This document shows, piece after piece, positions 1 through 32,100 of a stretch of 64,000 bases of DNA. How positions within the stretch are numbered: position 1 is the first letter of the stretch; each line of letters opens with the position of its first letter. The stretch is from positions 7,487,717 to 7,551,716 of the forward strand of contig NC_088305.1 of the NCBI RefSeq assembly GCF_032854445.1, in the 5' to 3' direction. The stretch is from Liolophura sinensis (taxonomy: Eukaryota; Mollusca; Polyplacophora; Chitonida; Chitonidae). Made by a program: the position numbers and the translations under genes. Under the pieces are notes generated by a model. The model was not told the DNA's origin. It was given only the letters and a program-made list of their open reading frames with translations, and did no database searches.

Positions 1-551
1 TGCTCTTCGAGACATGCATAAATTAAATGTTAAATTCTGGATAAATTGTTACAATGTTCTTTGTTGACCCGTGGTTTTCCAGGCAAAAGCGTCAACAATT
101 GAGCTTAAACGTCTATTTCAATTTTTTCAGGCAGACTTAAATAGTCAATAACACCTCAGTTGGCATATTTAAGATACGGCAAATCGTCTCTAAGGCGATA
201 TAGCTCCTTTAGAGCTTCCGGGGCCTTGGCGGCCCCTGGAGCCTCGCCTTTTTTGCTGGGGACTCTTGCTCCACCCTCCCACCCCCCACTTTGAAATTAC
301 TTCCTACGCCCCCTGCTACTGCAGTTCAGTGTTCATTCAGTGTTAGCAGGACGTTTAAATTAACATTATTTATAGGTTAAGTGATCAACTTTAATTTGTC
401 AGTGTGAAACATAGCCTCTAAAATTCTAGAAACGAGAGACAAGGCAACCAGTCATGAATAGGCGTTTAGCATTCGTCACATCTTGTTTCTTCCAAATAAA
501 AACGTCGATCCTGTTTTTTCATATCACCCGTGGCTTTGCTGAAAGTCAAAA
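1..551. other. Upstream flank of KAT2, no gene seen
   Basis: No coding exon is recognisable. A GC-rich patch near 218-236 contains the palindrome GGGGCC, a five-base spacer, then GGCCCC, which could form a short hairpin. The stretch probably holds the KAT2 promoter and 5' leader, but no TATA box or other defined core element is evident. Confidence 0.5.
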
Positions 552-627
552 ATGGCGTCGGGTGAGGCTCAATTTGGAGATATGACCAGCCTCGCTCGAG
601 AGCCTCACCCAAGGCTCCACGGGAGAA

Positions 628-644
<17 letters not shown>
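552..644 (+). other. Upstream ORF overlapping the KAT2 start codon
   Basis: An ATG at 552 in a strong context (aaaaATGG) opens a 30-codon frame that ends with TAA at 642-644. It overlaps the chosen KAT2 start at 628 by 17 nt in another frame. It may be a regulatory upstream ORF, or the true N-terminus separated from the main frame by a one-base assembly error in a short A run. Confidence 0.4.
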
Positions 645-21196
<20,552 letters not shown>

Positions 21197-22125
21197 GTCT
21201 TCATGACAAACACACAAGTCACAAGTCCTCACGACAAAGACTGAAAGACGGGGAAGTTACACTTTCGCTTTTACAGCAGAAAGTCAGTTCAGATCTGTAT
21301 TCAGTGAAAAGGGCGAGATATTCACATTTACCGTGACTAGGGGGCAGAAAGTAGGATGTGCGGAAGTGAAATGGACAATTGCCAAGATGCATTGAACTAG
21401 GCCTCCGTTTCCAATGAGTCCAGTCTGAGGTCCCTTGTTTTTTTAACAGAATATATCAGATTTTGTGCCAGAAGATCGAAGTTCCTGGATGCCGTACTTA
21501 GCACACAGACTCGTTTAGCTTCTTTGCAAAGAAATAGTGTTCTTTTTTTTCCCTGTGCAAATGTTAATGAAAAGGTCTACTGAGGGTATTTATGTGCTGT
21601 TTATATTTATGATAGATGTGTGTATTATCTTTCGAAAAGTTTGGGTTGCTTTTTTGACATATCGCATGGCTTTTGTACAAACCTTCACTCTTTTATAACG
21701 TTTCTCATTATTCATACATCATCAACTATTCCCAGCTAGTAGTAACCATTTTTGAAAACATGAAAGATAACCTTAGGAAGAATAAGCTGGCAAGGGTAGA
21801 TCAAGTCCGATGTGTTGTACTGGACGTTGTAAAGCAACTTTGCTAGAAAAAAGAAAAGTGGACCACTCCATACCCAAGTGACACTGGAGTGAAATCTCAG
21901 TTTCTGTCTATATTAATTTATGTTTTTTTCCCTGTTCTAAGTCCGTTTTCAACAAATGTTGAATGATCTGTTGTGTGATGTAAATATGGTGGTGTCACGT
22001 GACCTTCATTGGTATGTAAGGTAAATTCTGATTGGATGAACTAGAGAGTTTGTGGATATGAATTGTTCCAGGGGGTCCATTACGACTTGTTATTCCATGT
22101 GTAAATAAATGATTAGGTCGAAGAC
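21197..22125 (+). other. KAT2: 3' untranslated region and polyadenylation signal of KAT2
   Basis: After the stop the sequence loses coding character. The first canonical AATAAA is at 22104-22109, about 0.9 kb downstream, followed by T/G-rich sequence. This is the likeliest cleavage site, but the true end is not proven. Confidence 0.45.
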
Positions 22126-24640
22126 TTTATGTTTTTGTAAGTCTACAAATGTTTGTTTTAGCTTTATGCCATATGCATATAGCACAAAAGTTTTACCCTT
22201 TCTGGATATTACAGATATGTACTGACTTAAAGGAGAAGAAAACATAAAAATGGTGCCAAAATCAAATGAAAGAACTTGGCCTTTTATATTTTTTCGATAT
22301 CATCTTTCAGGAGAAAATAATATTTGAAAATATTTTTGTATGGTGGTTATATGAGACCTTTTGGTACGATATGTATCATCTTTGCGTAATAATGTTCTAA
22401 ATAAGGATGTGATGCATGTCTAATCTGAATTGTGATAATATTTTTGAATATATTAAAAATCTAAATATGATCAAAATCCAGGTTAAACACATTTGTTAGC
22501 CGCCAAGACCAAATTCTTTTGCAAATATATTTATTGAACATGTGTTACATCATCATTTATACCATTATTACACAAAGACAAGAGGTAATCCCATATACCC
22601 ACCATACAAAAACTATTTTCAAGCGTCGTTTTTCTCTTTAAAGAAAAACTGAAAAAATTATTGAAGACTACATTTACAACTAACATGTCGCACTCTTTCA
22701 TCTGGACTTTGTATACTGTTTATGCTTTCTCCGCATTTAGTGCAACACGTCACTGTTTAAGGCAGATTCCATAAAACCGGTTTCGACATTGAAGCAGAAT
22801 TTGACAGTCTTTTTTGGACCGTAGGAGTCATATTGGCAAACTTTAACAGTGGGTCTACCGAGAAATCCTGTTTCAACACCAACCTTGATACCCATAAATA
22901 CGAGTTACATTGAAGATCTAAATATTGTGTCAAATATTGTTATGTAGAAAAGTCCCAGGCTCTTATCCTGTATGACATGAATTTATTCACTGGGGTTTTG
23001 GTAAGAAATATATGTAAAACTGTGAATTACAACGAAATTCCTGTATTCAGAATGACGGTTTTTAATGGAACTTTCTGCCGATGGACGCCTTCATTTATTT
23101 CATTTGATTATCTTTGCAGTTTGTGCACACTACTCCAGAATGATTGACTTACGCGATGGCGATACATACATGTACACTTGGATCAGCTTACCACATTCTT
23201 TTGGAGAATGTGTATATGTGCTGCATTTGATTCACTAATTCTGTACGAATGAGATCGTGAGTGCGAATCTCGGCCATACTCGTTATATACAATACACAGA
23301 TTGCCATTTTGGTCCTCGGAAACTAGCGTTTACGTGTATATACGGGCACACGAAGGTGGATAACCATTAGTGTCTTGCTTTGGTCATGCTTGACTAAATC
23401 CGCCATACCTATTCTCAGCCTCAATCTTGGTATAGTCTGGACTTAATACCTCTCTGTCACACCAGCCAATCAGAATCGATTCTGCATCCCTTCTGTAAAA
23501 GTTATGATGTCAAAAACTTCACCTTCAGACAGACGGATGGCGATTGTCACAGAATAAAAGAACTGCCTTGTAGAGATTTCAGCGCATTTTGCGATTCTTT
23601 GGCCAATATCCTCCGAGATATAGCAGGATGCTTGTCTAAACCTGTCGGATTCTGACATGGTTACTACAGTGGGTCTGTTTAGGAGATACAAACCCATGAC
23701 CGTCTGATGGTGAAGAACATGTAAGTTAGAATTTGAAAGCTGAATGTGTTTTGATGTGTACAGCGTATGTTACTCACTGCAAACTTATTTATGTAAGTAC
23801 ATTTCATGCATCATTAAACGATAATGAGAACGTGGATGTGGCGAAGCTTGTGTTTCATCTGTAGGCCTGGATATCACATCGACAGCTCTTTTTTTCAGAT
23901 ACTGAACCAAAGTACACAGCCCCCCCCCCCCCACCCCTCCACTCCCACCCCCAGCCACCGCCGTTAAAGCCCCTCAGCGGAGAGCTATCAGATATGAAGG
24001 GGAACATTGCTCATTTTTTTAGTTTTTTTTTTTTTTAGTTTTTTTAGTTATTAGATTTATTATCTTTTCCGTCATACTCAAGAATATGTCACTCATACGA
24101 CGGCGGCAAAACATCACGGTGCGAGGGAACCGTGCAGAGGTTCAAAGAAACACACGACAATCCGCAGGTTGCTGGAAGACCTTCCCCCTTACGGTCCTAG
24201 AGGAAGCCAGCTTGAGCTGAACTGGAGTTCATATACCCACAGCAGTGTTAAAATGCTCCTGAGCGTTGTGTATGCGATAGATTGTCTGCCACAATACATA
24301 ATATACGTTGTGGATAAATTGAATATCATTTCCTCCAGTGGTCATAAAGGGATAACGTAACGGGGATGTAGAAATGTTCATTTGATTGTGCTCTAATCTT
24401 TGCATAAGGACGACTGTATATTTCAAGGTTTCCATTTCAATAATCCGTCTTATGTATCATACGACATGTCTGCCATGACTATTGTATTAACTTTGAAAGC
24501 CATTTAGTTTCGGGGGTGGAGAATGTGACGAACTAGGAGATTTGGATCTAGCATTATAATTGACTGGGAACTCCAAATGAAATCGTGGTTTGTTTCATCC
24601 ACAAGTTCTGTCTAAAATATATTGTGACAAGGTTCAATGA
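22126..24640. other. Intergenic sequence with no supported gene
   Basis: AT-rich sequence with a C run near 23921-23935 and one degenerate SINE listed separately. No exon-like frame with recognisable similarity was found on either strand. Confidence 0.6.
24060..24240 (-). mobile_element. Degenerate family A SINE
   Basis: Minus-strand body with tactcaagaatatgtcactc and cgacggcggc landmarks, preceded by T-rich sequence. Intergenic between KAT2 and the first carbonic anhydrase gene. Confidence 0.65.
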
Positions 24641-25150
24641 CTGTTGTACTGTGGTGCATATTTATTAAACTCAAATGTAGACCTACACGTGTGTAACAAC
24701 AGGCATGTAATAACATGAGTGCAGTGACAGGAGTGTAATATCTGGCGTGAAATAACAAGAGTGTAAATACAGAAGTGTATTATCAGGCGTGTAATAACAG
24801 GCATGTGAATAGTGTAATGGACGAAGTGTATTAACAGTTGTGTAATGACAGGCATGTGGATAACAAAAGTGTCATAACAGGAGTGTAATGGTAATGAAAG
24901 AAGTAATGTTTATTACCAGGCATGTAATAACAGGAAAGTGAATAACAAAAGTGTCATAACAGGAGTGTAATAAAAGAAGTGTAGTACCAGGCGTGTAATA
25001 ACAAGAGTGTGAATAACAGAAGTGTCATAACAGTAGTGTAATTAAAGACGTGTAATAACAGAAGTGGAGTAGTGTAACAAAAGACGAGTAATAACAGAAT
25101 AATGTAGTGAAAGGTGCGCAGCCACAAGAATATAATAGTTAGAACACGTG
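24640..25150. repeat. Irregular minisatellite, gtgtaataacagg type
   Basis: Units of roughly 15-20 bp built on agtgtaataacaggcatgtg and gtgtcataacagg, imperfect and of variable length. Intergenic. Confidence 0.8.
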
Positions 25151-25299
25151 ATCTCAGTTGGGGGCTCGATCGGCAGTAGAACAAACTACTTCCGCATCTA
25201 CTAATCCGTACTGTTTCCTGTTTCGGTTTCGGTTTTTTTTCTCGTCACGATATGGCTGAAATACTGTCAGTGTGGCGTTAAATGCCGTCCATTTATTCA

Positions 25300-25560
25300 T
25301 GAGCTCACTTGTTCATTCAATTATTTATTCACTCATTCACGCCTTCACCCAATCATTCACTCACTCATTCATTCATTTATTGATTCACCAACTCATTCAT
25401 TCACTTATTCATTCATTCACTCATTCATCCATTCTGTCTTTCATTCATTCACTTCTTCATTCATTCTTTCATTCACTAGTTCATTCATTGATTCTCTCGT
25501 TTATCATTCACTCGTTCATTCATTCAATCATTCATACATTCATTCTTTCATTCTCATGTG
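25300..25560. repeat. (TTCA)n-type tetranucleotide tract
   Basis: Runs of attcattcactcattc with interruptions, following a short gttaaatgccgtcc element tail at 25240-25290. A C run follows at 25588. Confidence 0.9.
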
Positions 25561-26029
25561 TGCATCAATGGCCGCACGCTCCCCATTCCCCCCCCCCCCC
25601 CCCCAACCCCCACCCACCCCCATCCTTTCCAAGCGGGCCAGTGATAAACTTAATCCGTGACCACAGCATGTGTTACCATTTCAAAAAGTTTTAGGCTACG
25701 TATATATAATATATGTATATCTATGCTCAATTAAATTCATTGATTAGACATCTCTGACGGACCAGTTTAAAGCGGCGCCAAGGTAGGAAAACCAGCATGG
25801 AGTGTAACAAGTGTTGACAGGAGGTACAACATAATGCTACCACAAGTGCTGAAACATATGTCTACTACATTCCAGTGTATAACTAAAATTTGACAAAACA
25901 CTTATCAAGTAAACTATGTATTTTTTTTAATGATATAAAATGACAAGAGTAAATCCCCACAAGTAGCGCTATCTGGTGTATCGTGTAATCTTGCACCCAG
26001 TTTCCTCGCCAAGTGAAAGGAACACGCTA

Positions 26030-26205
26030 AAAGATAGGATGCCCAAGTGGTTAGCGTGCTAGTGCAACACAATATCCCATAAGGCTCAAGTCCAGCTCAT
26101 GCTGGCTTCCTGTCTGGTCCTACGTGGGAAGGTCTGTCAGCAGATGGTCGTGGGTTTCCCCTCTACCATAATGCTGGCCTCAGTCGTGTGAGTAAAATAA
26201 AATTT
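26030..26205 (+). mobile_element. Degenerate family A SINE
   Basis: Head gtggttagcgtgctagtgca and body tcatgctggcttcctgtctg are visible; the tail is lost. Confidence 0.65.
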
Positions 26206-26209
26206 GATC

Positions 26210-26660
26210 CAAATACTGACAGAGAGACCTACGACGGACAAACCTACCGACATACTGACAAAGAGACATACCAACAGACGACGGACAAACCTACCGACAT
26301 ACTGACAAAGAGACATACTGACAGAGACCTACCAACAGACTGACGGGCAGACCTACCGACATACTGACAAAGAGACATACTGACAGAGACCTACCAACAG
26401 ACTGACAGACAGACCTACCGACATACTGACAGAGATACATGCGAACAGACGACGGGCAGACCTACCGACATACTGACAGAGAGACCTACGAACAGATTGA
26501 CGAGCAGACCTACCGACATACTGACGGACAAACCTACCGACACACTGACAAAGAGACATACTGACAGAGAGACCTACCAACAAACTGATGGGCAGACCTA
26601 CCGACATACTGACAAAGAGACCTAGTGACAGACAGACACACCAACGGATAGAGAGAAACA
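26210..26660. repeat. Tandem array, cctaccgacatactgacaaa type
   Basis: Units of about 39 bp that alternate cagagagacctaccaacaga and gacgggcagacctaccgaca segments, with subunit periodicity near 4 bp (gaca). Intergenic. Confidence 0.85.
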
Positions 26661-26874
26661 TGTAGCAAAGAATGTGGTAGAATGAATATGTACAGGAACT
26701 CTTTCTAGAAACGATTGTTGCACATTTGAACACTAACCTGTAGACTGACGGTCATTTGGTCACTTTTACAAAGTACAGTGCGAGTCATATATGTCATACC
26801 CCAATCGTCGACTACCAGTAACAGCTAAAGGGATTCAGAATCGAACTGACTGGATCACAGTACACATTTGATTT

Positions 26875-27146
26875 CCTGGGTTTAATATTTGTTTATTTTG
26901 ATTGGTGTTTTACGCCTTGCTCAAGAATATTTCAATTATACGACGGTGGCCAGTATTATGGTGGGAGAAAACCGGGCAGAGCCCGGGGGAACCCACGACC
27001 ATCCGCAGGTTACTGGCAGACATTCCCACTTACGGCTGGAGAGGAAGCCAGCATCTGGACTTGAACCCACAGCGACCGCATTGTTGAGAGGCTCCTGGGT
27101 GATTACGTTGCGCTAGCGCGCTAACCAACTGACCCCCTGGGTTTAA
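26875..27146 (-). mobile_element. Family A SINE with target-site duplication
   Basis: Full minus-strand copy flanked by cctgggtttaa at 26875-26885 and 27136-27146. Intergenic. Confidence 0.85.
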
Positions 27147-27575
27147 CAGAATATTAAGCAAATGATATGCAGGTGTATACAGATTAAATTTACAAGCTAC
27201 AGGACTTTGTGGCCTTTGCCAAGTGGGAAAATCTTTGACCACTTTTTTACCTGTGTAATTAGGTGTAATAAATTCAGGCAGTTTCGTTTTAAGCTACATC
27301 AACGGGTAGCCCCATTATCGATTAAGCACCTTACAATGCACAGTGTGCTTGCTCAAGAGAAGAACAGGATCAGATTCACTTTCTGTTTATTGAATACGGT
27401 ACTGTGTAAAATCACTGTTCCATAAATGTAAAATTCAGCCCATACGTGTAATTCCACTACATGTTACGTGCGACACAGTGATTTGCCCTTCACATGTTCT
27501 CTCTCTCAAGAAGGATTCACGCATATAGTTTCGGTCTGCTTGCCTCATGGTACGTGCACGAATGCTTGAACAATG

Positions 27576-27633
27576 CTTACAATATTCTTGAGTACGGCGT
27601 AAATCACCAATCAAATAAATAAATAAATAAATC
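27576..27633 (+). mobile_element. Family A SINE tail fragment
   Basis: Only the last 58 bp remain, ending in (aaat)n. Confidence 0.7.
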
Positions 27634-28479
27634 TTACCAACTAATACAGAGATGGAGATTTTAAGCTTGCCAGAAAAGATTGATGACAATGTAACTTTAC
27701 GTTTTAAATTTTACATGACAGACGTTAAGGAAAACAAAGCGTTGACCACACGTAAAAATACAAATGCTTCAAAGTTTCATTGAACTATTTTTCTGGTTGA
27801 CGTCGATCTTCATGTAGAAAATCCATCTTCATTTAAAATCACGGATCCCTAATTCAACCGAAAATTATTATTTTTTAACCAAGGGGGCCTTTTTGGTTAA
27901 TTGTTACTGAGGAAACATCTCTCCCATGGTCATGTACCTATTATGGGCGTTTCCACCAAGTTTCATTGCTCTGAATTTTGCGCGAATTTTGAAATTTGCA
28001 TTTAGTTCCCCTACCCCTTTGGGGCCGATTCCCCGCCTCGCCATATAGGACCATTCTCACTGCCAATAAATAAATAAAAAAAAAACCAGAAATGCATGTA
28101 CTTTCCTCTTTCTGTAAGGGAATAAGTGTTAATCGACTGCCAGACATAATTTGCCTCATACAACATTTGTTTTACGATAAGCCAAAATTGCAGACCTCTG
28201 GTCTTTAATTAGAGGTGTCATCTCGTGGTAGATTTGCAAACGACCCCACTGGGCTCTTTCCTTCAGATGTCTCTGCTCTTTCTGCCCTCTATGATTTAAA
28301 CCAAAGGATTTTACACAGATAACAAAATTTTATTTAATTTAATTTAACACGATTGTTGTTGAACTTATCCAGTTCTATGACGTATATACAGATGACATAT
28401 TCACGCACTCAAGCCTTATTTACATCGTAAGGTTTCTTTTAAATGTCTGATCGATGTAATGTTTATCCTGTTTTTGAGT
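27634..28479. other. Intergenic sequence, nothing recognised
   Basis: AT-rich and without exon-like frames or clear repeats. It is followed by the family B SINE at 28480. Confidence 0.5.
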
Positions 28480-28850
28480 GAGTGAGTGATTGAGTGCCTA
28501 CGGTTTAATGTCGCACTTAACACTTTTTCAGTCATGTGACCACGAAGGAGTCCTTAGAGTGCATGCACGTGTAATGTGCCTCCTTGTTGCACGGATTTCC
28601 ACCGCTCTTTATCTAGTGCTGCTTCACTGAGACGAGTTACAGAAGATAAATAAGTCGCTCCCACTCGAGCCATTATACTAAATACGGGTCAGCCAGTCGT
28701 GGAACTATCCCCTTAATGCTGACGATACTTCCTCTTTTAAGGTCTTAGGTGTGACCCTGTTCAGGATTGACCATGAATCTAGCCCCACTCTCCTATCCAA
28801 AAGCGGCCGCTCTACCAACGGAGCCATCGGTGCCGGTAGCTAGAATGATG
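28480..28850 (-). mobile_element. Family B SINE, minus strand
   Basis: Starts with a gagtgagtgagtgattgagt tail and ends near a reversed tRNA-like head with ccgctctaccaacggagcc. It ends about 250 bp upstream of the first carbonic anhydrase gene. Confidence 0.65.
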
Positions 28851-29024
28851 AATAAGTTGTCCAAATTCACGGGTGTGGTAAATACGCGCCGATATAAATT
28901 GTATAATGACCCCTCAGTATTGCAGGACACCCTACTGTGGAGTCTTTGACATAATTTTGTCAAGGTCACAGGTGTTACCCTTGTCTAACACCACAACCCA
29001 GCTGAAATCAATAAAACCGACAAG

Positions 29025-29030
29025 TATAAA
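29025..29030 (+). promoter_or_regulatory. Candidate TATA box of the first carbonic anhydrase gene
   Basis: TATAAA in the context caagtataaaactg lies 73 bp before the start codon, which would give a leader of about 40-50 nt. Position-based inference. Confidence 0.5.
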
Positions 29031-29102
29031 ACTGATCGCAGACGGAATTTTTTAAGTTGCGAGCTGGCAGGTGACATTTGTTGGTGGACAAATTAACAAG
29101 AA

Positions 29103-32100
29103 ATGAAGGTTTTCTTTTTGTCCCTGGCCGTGCTCATGGTGCAGAGTGCCCACAAGGACTTAGTTCACTTCAATTACGACCCTAATGATGAGAATAATGG
29201 TAAGCACACCTTCAATTGTACACGCAGGACTAAGTCTCTATATACTCTAAAAAATGTATTAAATTTATTAGAAAGTCTATTGTCTGAGTGATGCTAGAAT
29301 GTCACCTGTTATTGCATGCTCAAATATTCTGTTAACTCAGTATAGGATATTCTCTTAGGCTAATAGGATATATTTTGAATATAAGACAGTATTATGTTAT
29401 AATGACAGAATACATTTTAGAATCACTCAGACAACAGACTTTGTGTTAAAATGAACAGATTATTTTTTTAGTGTACATCACGGAGAGCAAAACCAGAGCA
29501 GCGATACAGCAGAATTGTGCACGTATTGTCAAATGTTCAAACGTAGCCGGTGAAATCAGGAATCTTGTTCTTTGACCTCAGTTATGGTTTTACTCTAACT
29601 GCTCATGTAAATTGTAACAATTTAATTCACAATCTTCCGCAGTAAATTCTCCCTTTTTCTAACAAAGTTCGACTCAAGTTTTGCTTTTTATTCTAACGTT
29701 ACATTGCATAAAATCTTCGTATCTACATATACACACAATATTTGGCTGTATTTGACGACAAATATTTGCACAACATGTAAATGATGTTCAAACACAAGTA
29801 TCTGATGAATGTTTACATCATTTATTTTCCATTGAACTTACGTACACTCTTTTTAGATGTAACCTTACATTCAAGGAATACAAATCTGTACTCTTCCATT
29901 CACTAATCTGCAACTCGGTAGCTTTCAGGAATGCATGGAGAGCATGTAATCAGTGACCCGAAGATGTCAAATTTATTAAAGGAGAGTAGTAGTTTTCATT
30001 TGATCCGAGCCTCCGGCATACGGCATTTATTTATCCCATAAATGAACAAGCGATACAGTCTACAGAGCATTGATTTCTAACAGAATTTAAGTACGGTATA
30101 TATTGTTGGTTTCATCTGGATACTGTCAAAATCAGAGAAGCACAAAGTTTTTAGGCCTATAGAGTAATATTAAAAAAAATAATGGCCTACCCAACGTTTC
30201 CGTTCTGGGGATTTTACTTAGCCTTCGTGGCGATAGCTCTGTGTCGTAGTCAATGTTGAGGATTTCCACCTTGATTCGATTATCTCTTATCACATTTATA
30301 ACTCTGGCATGTCCTTTTTTGTCAATTTTTACGATACCCCCTGGTCGAAAATCGGCCATGTTGACATTTGCAGACGACAAGAAAAAGTAGTGCCTGTACA
30401 GCCAAGTTATAACTTTTGATTGGTCGATTTGATGAATGAAAAGATACACAGACCAATCAAAATGTCGGATTTTATATTACACGAGGTGCATATCAAAACG
30501 ATACGTCATGCCTTTGTTACCCGGAAAACATTTATGGGAAAAAGGTCTGTACTCTACCATTCGCTAATCTGGAACTCGGTAGCTTTTAGATATACAGATC
30601 TGTACTCTTATATTCCCTAATCTGGAACTCGGTCTTTTCAGATGTGTTGTCCCCAACGTGTCAAAGCTGTACACTACAAAACCATGTTTCCGTTAATCCT
30701 ACAGTAATTCTGACCCCCAACATCACCTACTTATTGGTGAACAATAAAACTATACCGTCACTGTGAACACAAATGTACCTGACGCGTGGACAGCAAATCC
30801 AAAGTACACTAACTTCCGTGTTCAGTTCGAGTCGGCCGATCCCGGCATTGTCCGGAAAGATAACGTTTGCATGGATTGAAGTCCAGATCATGTAATCCAT
30901 TATAATCGCGATTGATGACTTGTTTGGGGATCTTGGTGTACTTTTTACTGTGATAATAGAGTGTTTAGAACCAGCATCGAAAGACCGAAGTTCAATCCCG
31001 ACACTAGATTATGTCACACTCTTCAAATTTGATACTTGTAATGCGAAATCACGTGTAATTTTGTATTGTTCTATGTTAAAATTATTTATATTTTGCTGTC
31101 TTGGTCTCTTTATTTAGGGTGACTATTGGGCTGAAAGCAGTAGTGAAAGTAAGGACTGCAATGGTCCAGTGCGCTGTCCACGTGACAGGGTGGAATGTCA
31201 TATCTGATGATTTCAGCACAGTGTAACAGTGAGGCTGCACCCAGGATCGGGGTATCTGCTGAAAGTGATCAAACTTAAAGGAAAAACAAACAAACAAACA
31301 AACAAACAAACAAACCAACAAATGCCAAAAACACTACACAATTTGCTCTAGCTTCAACCATCTTGTGAGAAATTCTCCATTTTAATTATTTATATACATG
31401 TATTTTATACAGGACCTGGTCACTGGGGAGCTAGTTGCGGCAGTAAGGTCCGGCAGTCTCCTGTCAACATCCGCAGAGCGGAAGTGCAGTTCGGACAGAG
31501 CTTCTCTCTAGAGTACAACCATGATGTTCATCCTGTGGACGGATTGCTCATGAACAACGGTGAGTAATCCGTCTGAAACCATCAGGATTTATTTATATTT
31601 AAAGGCAAAGCTAATGAAACAATATAAAGAAGTATAAAATACATGACAGACCATTAAACTGTCCTGCAAACAGTCTTATTTGTTTTGCTTCATAACAAGG
31701 GCGAGTGCTCTATAGACACAGAATGTGATTCTGTTCCAAGTATTTGATTTTTTGGGGTATAAACAAACAGAAATTGACTCCTTTCCTCTACTGCTTAGAA
31801 TTACAATCTTCAAACTTTTCCCACATAATTTCCATTACCCGTCAATTTATTTAAGCATGTAAGCGGAAAGCTGGAAGCCTTTTGTTTTTTCTAAGATTAT
31901 TTTTTTTCTTCTTTGTTTTTCTAACTGTTTTTGTCGTTTTGCGAGAAATCTATGTATCACAGCTGTTAATTTCTTACACAGTTCATCATCAAATCGTTTG
32001 GGTTCCTAGCTGGTGTATAAATTGAACCCGCCTGTTACCCAATTGCTGCCATATTAGAAAAGTTTTGAAATCCTTCTCCAGAACTACCGATCCGATTACA

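Noticed and set aside
23470-23697. 75-codon minus frame containing MSESDRFRQASCYISEDIG
   Set aside because: No family recognised and no supporting splice or promoter signals; kept out as probable chance or a repeat fragment.
25272-25694. 140-codon + frame rich in HSFIHS
   Set aside because: Translation of the (TTCA)n tract and a C run.
26353-26733. 126-codon minus frame rich in VGLSVS
   Set aside because: Translation of the intergenic cctaccgacatactgac array.
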